Below, piece by piece: positions 6,589 through 10,504 of a DNA stretch of 10,504 bases. A program made the position numbers and the translations under genes. The notes under the pieces were generated by a model, which was not told the DNA's origin, searched no databases, and saw nothing but the letters and a program-made list of their open reading frames with translations. The DNA is from Candidatus Pacearchaeota archaeon (GTDB taxonomy: Archaea > Nanoarchaeota > Nanoarchaeia > Pacearchaeales > GW2011-AR1). How positions within the stretch are numbered: position 1 is the stretch's first letter; each line of letters starts with the position of its first letter. Location: positions 1-10,504 of the forward strand of contig NZER01000284.1 of the NCBI GenBank assembly GCA_002690445.1, in the 5' to 3' direction.

Positions 6589-6843
6589 TTATCCAAATAT
6601 TCCTCTAGACTTTCTTCTTATTGGTTTTCTAACAACAATTGTTGTTCCAAATATTCCTCTAGACTTTCTTCTTATTGGTTTTCTATCAACAATTGTTGTT
6701 TTAACAATTTTATCACCTTTAATCTTAGTTCCTTTATTATGTGCTCTTACCCATGCTTGTGCTTGAGAAAGTTTTGTAAACTTATTTCTATCAACTATAG
6801 TATATCCACTTTTAAAATGAAATTTAAATTTTCCTTTTCCCAT
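6589..6843 (-). CDS. Small basic protein with duplicated C-terminal tail
   Basis: This is an 84-aa, strongly basic protein. Residues 1-49 look like a compact strand-helix-strand unit: KGKFKFHFKSGYTIV, then the helix KLSQAQAWVRAHNK, then KIVKTTIV. Residues 49-84 are two copies of an 18-residue unit, TTIVDRKPIRRKSRGIFG and TTIVVRKPIRRKSRGIFG, differing at one position. A good SD (AGGAGGT) lies ten bases before the ATG. Its place among predicted structural genes and its Arg/Lys content suggest nucleic-acid binding or packing against the genome or the inner membrane face. The core resembles small beta-alpha DNA-binding domains of the integrase arm type in outline only. I recognise no family. Confidence 0.75.
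   Translation of the reverse strand: MGKGKFKFHFKSGYTIVDRNKFTKLSQAQAWVRAHNKGTKIKGDKIVKTTIVDRKPIRRKSRGIFGTTIVVRKPIRRKSRGIFG
6593..6700 (-). repeat. 54-bp tandem duplication in the 84-aa gene
   Basis: Two adjacent 54-bp units (6593-6646 and 6647-6700) are identical except at one base (6632 A versus 6686 T, giving Val versus Asp). The unit length is a multiple of three, so the reading frame is kept. Near-identity at silent sites points to a recent slippage or unequal-exchange event. The left unit ends only five bases from the start of the 246-aa gene and so also carries that gene's ribosome-binding region. Confidence 0.9.
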
Positions 6844-6854
6844 TATTAATTATA

Positions 6855-6866
6855 CCTCCTTTCATT
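6855..6866 (-). promoter_or_regulatory. Extended ribosome-binding motif AATGAAAGGAGG before the 84-aa gene
   Basis: This is the second occurrence of the 12-mer found before the coat-like pair. The SD is followed by a ten-base AT spacer and the ATG at 6843. The upstream ATG opens a short frame beginning MKGG that overlaps the real start in another frame. Confidence 0.6.
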
Positions 6867-6867
6867 T

Positions 6868-7656
6868 TTATCCATAGTTCATTGAATTCATCTTCTTAGC
6901 AAGTTTTGGATTCATCATACCTCCTCCAGCATTTCTATTTTCTGTAATATGAATATGTTGTCTTAATGTTCTTCTTTCTTGTCCAGCATAAGCTCTTAGA
7001 TATGTTGAATGAACAGAGTCTTGTATCTCTCTCATAATAATATCAAACCTTTTTAATTTGTTTTTCATTATTTGTTCTCTAATCTTTTCAATTTCTTTAT
7101 CAATAACTTCTTCTATTTCTCCAATAAAACCTTTTTCAATATCTTCTTCATTAGCTTCCTTACCTACAAGTTCCAAAGCAAACTTTCTTAATTCTGTTTT
7201 AGATTTTATTCTTGCTAATAATGCTAACTTACATTCTTCAAATGTGGGATACTTGAATACTTTATCATACTCCATAAAGATAGAATCATTTAATGAATTA
7301 GAAAAATCCTCCATCTTTTCATTAATAGTATCTTCATCATAATTAGAAAGTAAAGTATTCTTGTTTAAATAAAATAATAATGTATTCATAATTAAATATA
7401 TTCCATGTTCTGTTAATATAATTTGGTTTGGATCTTCTGGTGTTGACCAATTCCTAATTCCAAATTTATCTTTCTTCATTACATCTCCTCTTAATAAATG
7501 TTCCATTGTATCTAATTCATCAGTTAAATCTAACTGATCTTTAATCATATTCTTTTCTTCTTCTTGCAAAGCTATAGCTTGTTGATTTGCTTGTGCTTGT
7601 AGCACTGCTTGGTTTGATTCTGCATTTCTTAATGCAGCTTCTTCTTCTGGTTGCAT
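6868..7656 (-). CDS. Soluble helical protein, candidate internal virion or assembly protein
   Basis: This is a 262-aa protein with no signal peptide or membrane helix. Residues 1-58 are Gln/Glu/Ala-rich and likely coiled coil. Residues 70-165 look like a helical domain (NQIILTEHGIYLIMNTLLFYL, then EECKLALLARIKSKTELRKF). Residues 167-210 are a long charged helix rich in Glu/Lys/Ile. Near 215-240 lies the most distinctive motif, HSTYLRAYAGQERRTLRQH, which I recall in outline from proteins of DPANN-type virus-like contigs, without certainty. The tail is Gly/Met/Asn-rich. It starts two bases after the stop of the 62-aa gene. As the only sizeable soluble non-basic protein in the operon, a scaffold, adaptor or genome-to-membrane linker is the reasonable guess. 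Confidence 0.78.
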   Translation of the reverse strand: MQPEEEAALRNAESNQAVLQAQANQQAIALQEEEKNMIKDQLDLTDELDTMEHLLRGDVMKKDKFGIRNWSTPEDPNQIILTEHGIYLIMNTLLFYLNKNTLLSNYDEDTINEKMEDFSNSLNDSIFMEYDKVFKYPTFEECKLALLARIKSKTELRKFALELVGKEANEEDIEKGFIGEIEEVIDKEIEKIREQIMKNKLKRFDIIMREIQDSVHSTYLRAYAGQERRTLRQHIHITENRNAGGGMMNPKLAKKMNSMNYG

Positions 7657-7658
7657 TT

Positions 7659-7847
7659 TTATTTTTTAACTATTGTTATTTTAAACTTTTTTCCAGGTTT
7701 CTTTTTTAATCTTCTTTTAAATATAGCAGCAACTTCTTCTGCTTTTCTTTTAGTTCTAAAAGTTCTTGGTTTGTTTGTTTGTTTATTTCTAACAAATCTA
7801 ACTCTACCTCCAGTTGATAAACCTTTTACTCTAAATCCTCTTGCCAT
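7659..7847 (-). CDS. Small very basic protein, likely nucleic-acid binding
   Basis: This is a 62-aa protein from MARGFRVKGL. A much longer reading from 7994 is rejected because it would overlap the 739-aa gene by about 130 bases and lacks an SD, whereas the ATG at 7847 has GGAGGG eleven bases upstream. Predicted layout is strand (GFRVKG), strand (RVRFVRN), helix (KRKAEEVAAIFKRRLKK), strand (KFKITIVKK). Nearly 40 percent of residues are Lys or Arg. Layout and charge resemble the arm-type DNA-binding domains of tyrosine recombinases and similar mini-domains, in outline only. With the adjacent 739-aa protein and the 84-aa protein it may form a basic, genome-associated set. Confidence 0.72.
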   Translation of the reverse strand: MARGFRVKGLSTGGRVRFVRNKQTNKPRTFRTKRKAEEVAAIFKRRLKKKPGKKFKITIVKK

Positions 7848-7859
7848 TATTTCATTTTC

Positions 7860-7871
7860 CCTCCTTTCATT
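7860..7871 (-). promoter_or_regulatory. Extended ribosome-binding motif AATGAAAGGAGG before the 62-aa gene
   Basis: This is the third occurrence of the 12-mer. It contains the TGA stop of the 739-aa gene. The ATG inside it opens a seven-codon frame (MKGGKMK) whose TAA overlaps the ATG of the 62-aa gene as TAATG, a layout suited to termination-reinitiation. Confidence 0.6.
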
Positions 7872-10086
7872 TCTTCTTCCTCCTCTTCTTAGCTTTCTTG
7901 GCTCTTTGAATTGAAACTGTTTCTCCAACAGTTGATAATCTTCTACCTCTTCTTTCAACAAATGTTCCTGGTATTCTACCAGCTCTAAATCCACTTGGAG
8001 TTCTTATACTTCCAGTTCTTACTCCTCCTGTTAATGGAGTAATTCTAAATGTTGCTGCTAATGTTCTACCTGTAATTCCTTTTCCAATAGATATTGATTG
8101 TCTTAAACTACCAGCACCAACCGGTCTAAACACTCCTCTTCTTCTAACTTCAACACCAAATCTTGCTCTTGGAGTTCTAGGAGCTTTTGATGGTCTTAAT
8201 CCAAAACCAAAAACAGGAATCTTTGGAGTAGTTCTAGGCAGAGCAACACCCAAAATAGGAGTTGTTATTCTTTGAGTTTGTCTTGTTCTTAACCTACTTC
8301 TCAATATAGTTCCTTGCCTTAATCCTTGTTGTTGTCTAAGAATACTTCTTTGCCCTAATATAATTTCTTCTCTTTGTTTTGTTCTTGGTTGTTGAATTGT
8401 TTTTGTTCTAAGTTTAGTTTTAGTTCTAGCTACTTCTGCAATACCTAATCCTTGCTTACCTAAAACTCCTAAACTACTAATTCTATCTGATACTTGGCTT
8501 GGAAATTTAGTGGTTATGGTTTGATCTTTAAATTTTGGTTTAGGTTGAACTAAAGTACTAACTGTTGGTGCTGAAACAGAAGGAGAAATAGTTGGAGTTT
8601 TAATAGTTTTAACAACAGATCTAACTGCTTCTTTTTGTATTGCAGCAGCTTGAGTTCCAACATCAGCAAAGGTTTGTTTTAATGAAGTCTTAGTAATTTG
8701 TCTTGGTGAAATAACTTTAGCTCCCACTCCTCCTGTTGGAGCATCTGAAACCTTAATAAATCCTCTAACATTAACATTCTCTGTAGGAAACCTCCTAGCA
8801 AATCCTGTTTTAGTTAAAGCAGTAGTAGTTTTATCAGTAGTTCCTGCAAATCTAAATAATTGTTTCTCAGCTGAAATAGTTTGAGTAACTCCTGTTATAT
8901 CTTGAGCAGTTGGTTTAGGTTGAACAACTTTTGTTGAAGGAAACTTTATTGCTTTTAATGATTTAGTTTGTTGGACTATCTTAGGTGAAGGAAATTTTAA
9001 TACTGGTTTAGAAATAGATATTGGTTGAGTTATTGCTCTTGCTTCTACTCCTCTTCCAATTCCTGTAGAAATTTGTACTTGTTGAACTGGTTTAACTATT
9101 TTAGCTTCACCTAATCTCCTTCCTGCTCCTATTATATCAATTTTAGTAGTTACCCCTTTACCTCCAATCTGTTGTATTCCTTTACCTTTTGTTATAAAAA
9201 CTCCTGAATCCAGTTTCTTAGATACTTGTTTTGTTAATGTATCAACTCTAACCCCTCCTACTTTTGTTTCTGCAATTACACTAGTCTGAGTTGCTGTTGG
9301 TCCTCTCTTAGCTGCTGCAACAAATCTTGTTTGAGCTTCAGGAACAATTTGTCCTGTTTTAATAGCTGTTGATAATGCTTGAGTTGTTGTTGGAATTAAA
9401 GGAGAAACAGCAGCAAATCTTAAAGCTGTTGATAATTTAAATTGTACTGGTGCTGGTTTTTGTAAGAATGATTTAACTCTTCCTTCAGGAATTTTCTGTT
9501 CAGCCCTTTTAGAAATTATATTAACAGGAGTATCAACAATTTTATCTAATTTCTTACCTGCAGGAGTTGTTGGAAATGCAAAGGAAAGAATCCCTGCTTT
9601 TTCTGATAATGTTCTTGGATCTTTTGATTCAACTTTCTTTGTTAATTTAATATCAAACTCTTGTATTTTAGTAAGTTCTCCTCTTGCTCTTTTCTCTGCC
9701 TTTCTTTCTTCAAACTTTCTTAATTGTCTAACTCCTGGAGCTTCTAATAATCTTTCCTTAGCTCTTTCTCTAAATGTTTTCTTTACTTCTCTTTGTTTTT
9801 GAGCTTTAGTTTTTGTTATTCTTTCTAATTCTAAAACTCTTCTTCTAGATTCTTCTTTAGCTTTCTCTTCTGCTAATCTTTTAGCTTCTAAAGCAGCTGC
9901 TCTTTGTGCAGCAATCCTTCCTTCAACATCTGACTCTCTAATTCCTCTTCTACCAGTAGCAAATCCTAATCTTTCTGGTCCACCTAATTTTTCTAAACCT
10001 TCTCTTTGTCTTCTCTCTTCAGCTGATTCAGTTTCTCTTAGTTTTTCCTGTAACTTAGAACCTTCAAAAGGAGTTTTCTCAACCAT
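7867..10086 (-). CDS. Large basic, repetitive, mostly disordered protein; candidate internal virion protein
   Basis: This is a 739-aa protein with no signal peptide or membrane helix. Residues 1-150 are highly charged and probably coiled coil (EERRQREGLEKL, AKRLAEEKAKEESRRRVLEL). The middle is rich in Thr, Lys, Gln, Val and Ile with loose motif repeats such as KFPSPKIVQ, KFPSTKVVQPKP and VQPKPKFK, and is likely extended or disordered. The segment at about 570-620 is dense in Arg/Gln/Thr. The last 80 residues look more ordered (TLAATFRI, then FVERRGRRLS, GETVSIQRAKK) and end in AKKRRKKK. The start has a textbook SD, GAGGTGAT, and the gene follows the 72-aa gene closely. I recall similar C-terminal segments in large proteins of archaeal virus-like elements, but have no search result. 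Genome condensation, a core scaffold or an ejected internal protein are all possible. Confidence 0.8.
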   Translation of the reverse strand: MVEKTPFEGSKLQEKLRETESAEERRQREGLEKLGGPERLGFATGRRGIRESDVEGRIAAQRAAALEAKRLAEEKAKEESRRRVLELERITKTKAQKQREVKKTFRERAKERLLEAPGVRQLRKFEERKAEKRARGELTKIQEFDIKLTKKVESKDPRTLSEKAGILSFAFPTTPAGKKLDKIVDTPVNIISKRAEQKIPEGRVKSFLQKPAPVQFKLSTALRFAAVSPLIPTTTQALSTAIKTGQIVPEAQTRFVAAAKRGPTATQTSVIAETKVGGVRVDTLTKQVSKKLDSGVFITKGKGIQQIGGKGVTTKIDIIGAGRRLGEAKIVKPVQQVQISTGIGRGVEARAITQPISISKPVLKFPSPKIVQQTKSLKAIKFPSTKVVQPKPTAQDITGVTQTISAEKQLFRFAGTTDKTTTALTKTGFARRFPTENVNVRGFIKVSDAPTGGVGAKVISPRQITKTSLKQTFADVGTQAAAIQKEAVRSVVKTIKTPTISPSVSAPTVSTLVQPKPKFKDQTITTKFPSQVSDRISSLGVLGKQGLGIAEVARTKTKLRTKTIQQPRTKQREEIILGQRSILRQQQGLRQGTILRSRLRTRQTQRITTPILGVALPRTTPKIPVFGFGLRPSKAPRTPRARFGVEVRRRGVFRPVGAGSLRQSISIGKGITGRTLAATFRITPLTGGVRTGSIRTPSGFRAGRIPGTFVERRGRRLSTVGETVSIQRAKKAKKRRKKK

Positions 10087-10088
10087 TG

Positions 10089-10096
10089 ATCACCTC
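10089..10096 (-). promoter_or_regulatory. Strong extended SD of the 739-aa gene
   Basis: GAGGTGAT is a perfect complement to the archaeal 16S 3' end AUCACCUC, two bases before the ATG at 10086. It fixes the start. Together with the fibre gene it shows a second SD register, different from the AGGAGG used before the coat-like and basic-protein genes. Confidence 0.7.
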
Positions 10097-10105
10097 TTAA
10101 CCTCT

Positions 10106-10324
10106 TTATCCTAACTCTTCCTTAATAGAAAGCACACATTTATTTTCATCAATAGAACATAAAACAAACTTTCCTTCTGGCAATGGTTCTGTTAAATCAG
10201 CTAGATTTTTAGAACTAATTTTGATATTTCCAAAGTCAACTTCTTTATAATTATCAACAACAATGTAAATTGTTAGAACAGAAATAAGTAAAGTGAAAAT
10301 TATTGCTATTGTTAAGAGTTTCAT
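10106..10324 (-). CDS. Short single-pass membrane protein, first gene of the long operon
   Basis: This is a 72-aa protein from the ATG at 10324. A TTG at 10351 would add nine residues, but those codons are the operator itself, so I reject it. Residues 4-23 are one hydrophobic segment (signal anchor or signal peptide). The remainder is a small external domain with two cysteines (56 and 63, motif CSIDENKC) that could form a disulphide. There is no SD; the predicted transcription start lies within about 10 bases of the ATG, so the mRNA is probably leaderless or nearly so. I do not recognise the family. As the promoter-proximal gene of the structural operon it could be a minor virion or host-surface-modifying protein. 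Confidence 0.7.
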   Translation of the reverse strand: MKLLTIAIIFTLLISVLTIYIVVDNYKEVDFGNIKISSKNLADLTEPLPEGKFVLCSIDENKCVLSIKEELG

Positions 10325-10327
10325 TTT

Positions 10328-10342
10328 GTATACAATGTATAC
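10328..10342. promoter_or_regulatory. Palindromic operator, copy B (GTATACAATGTATAC)
   Basis: This is a perfect 7+1+7 inverted repeat, matching copy A at 1802-1816 at all positions except the centre. It lies between the TATA box and the ATG of the 72-aa gene, over the predicted transcription start, a classic repressor position. It differs in placement from copy A, which lies upstream of its TATA candidates. Confidence 0.75.
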
Positions 10343-10352
10343 AACTCTCAAG

Positions 10353-10362
10353 TTTATATATC
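10353..10362 (-). promoter_or_regulatory. TATA box of the long structural operon
   Basis: The minus strand reads AAAAGATATATAAAC, a purine-rich BRE followed by a TATA box centred near 10357. Start of transcription is expected near 10332, inside operator copy B. The TATA box overlaps the last codons and stop of the upstream helix-turn-helix gene. Confidence 0.65.
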
Positions 10363-10504
10363 TTTTGGTTTTTCAGCACTTTTACAATGAATTTTACTAA
10401 TTAAATCCTTAGTAACATTTAACATGTTTGCAAGTTCTGTTTGATTCATAAATTTTTCTTCTAAACAATGATTAATTAATAAATCTCTTTGTGCTTTCCA
10501 ATTA
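10354..10504 (-). CDS. Helix-turn-helix protein, C-terminal part only (5' end outside window)
   Basis: Fifty codons, including the TAA at 10356-10354, are open to the right edge; the N-terminus is missing. The visible residues include MNQTELANMLNVTKDLISKI, a clear helix-turn-helix: the positioning helix QTELANML, the turn NVT and the recognition helix KDLISKI. A charged helix (RDLLINHCLEEKF) precedes it and a short polar tail follows. It lies immediately upstream of the promoter that carries operator copy B, the usual place for a regulator of the adjacent operon. It is the natural candidate to bind both palindromes. Since only the C-terminal part is visible, it could also be the DNA-binding end of another kind of protein. 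Confidence 0.7.
   Translation of the reverse strand, partial: NWKAQRDLLINHCLEEKFMNQTELANMLNVTKDLISKIHCKSAEKPKDI

Noticed and set aside
6563..6766. Plus-strand open frame with a repeated hydrophobic sequence
   Set aside because: It exists only because the 54-bp duplication is a multiple of three and leaves the opposite frame open; no promoter or SD.
7651..7914. Plus-strand hydrophobic open frame
   Set aside because: It is the antisense of Lys/Arg-rich coding sequence (AAA/AGA read backwards gives Phe/Ser/Leu); no signals of its own.
7848..7994. N-terminal extension of the 62-aa gene
   Set aside because: It overlaps the C-terminal coding region of the 739-aa gene by about 130 bases; the ATG at 7847 has a proper SD.
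10325..10351. TTG-started extension of the 72-aa gene (MRVVYIVYK)
   Set aside because: Its codons are the palindromic operator and lie around the predicted transcription start.

Overview
The window reads as one structural-gene module of an archaeal virus, provirus or virus-like element. Every gene I accept lies on the minus strand, so the biological order runs from high to low coordinates. An archaeal origin is supported by BRE/TATA-type promoters, an oligo-T terminator, Shine-Dalgarno (SD) sites matching the archaeal anti-SD in two registers (AGGAGG and GAGGTGAT), AT-rich DNA, arginine codons that look mostly AGA, and many Asn-X-Ser/Thr sequons in predicted surface proteins. The surface-protein styles (LamG plus Ig-like domains with a C-terminal membrane cluster; a small Cys-containing ectodomain followed by membrane helices) remind me of contigs from DPANN archaea (Woesearchaeota or Pacearchaeota type). 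That host assignment rests on recollection.

Layout in transcription order. (1) 10504-10354: the 3' end of a helix-turn-helix regulator cut by the window edge. (2) 10363-10328: a TATA box and a perfect palindromic operator, GTATACANTGTATAC. (3) 10324-1821: a compact run of eleven genes with gaps of at most about 25 bases, or overlaps. They encode a 72-aa single-pass protein; a 739-aa very basic, repetitive protein; a 62-aa basic protein; a 262-aa helical soluble protein; an 84-aa basic protein with a fresh 18-residue tandem duplication; a 246-aa secreted-domain membrane protein; a 61-aa ribbon-helix-helix-like protein; a 180-aa four-helix membrane protein; an 844-aa LamG/Ig-like surface protein; and 148-aa and 109-aa small membrane proteins. 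(4) 1816-1742: a second copy of the operator and a promoter. (5) 1735-1078: two paralogous two-helix membrane proteins, the best major-coat-protein candidates, followed by an oligo-T terminator. (6) 1014-923: five 9-bp direct repeats, a TATA box and an SD. (7) 920-1: the 5' part of a secreted fibre-like protein running off the left edge.

Working model (inference): the twin coat proteins resemble in layout the small two-helix coat proteins of spindle-shaped and pleomorphic membrane-containing archaeal viruses. The LamG protein, the fibre and the 246-aa protein would be surface or attachment proteins. The 739-aa, 62-aa and 84-aa basic proteins are candidates for genome binding or internal virion roles. 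The shared operator would tie the long operon and the coat operon to one regulator, possibly the helix-turn-helix protein at the right edge. I see no polymerase, integrase, packaging ATPase, RNA gene, attachment site or CRISPR array here, so replication functions and the free-versus-integrated state cannot be judged.
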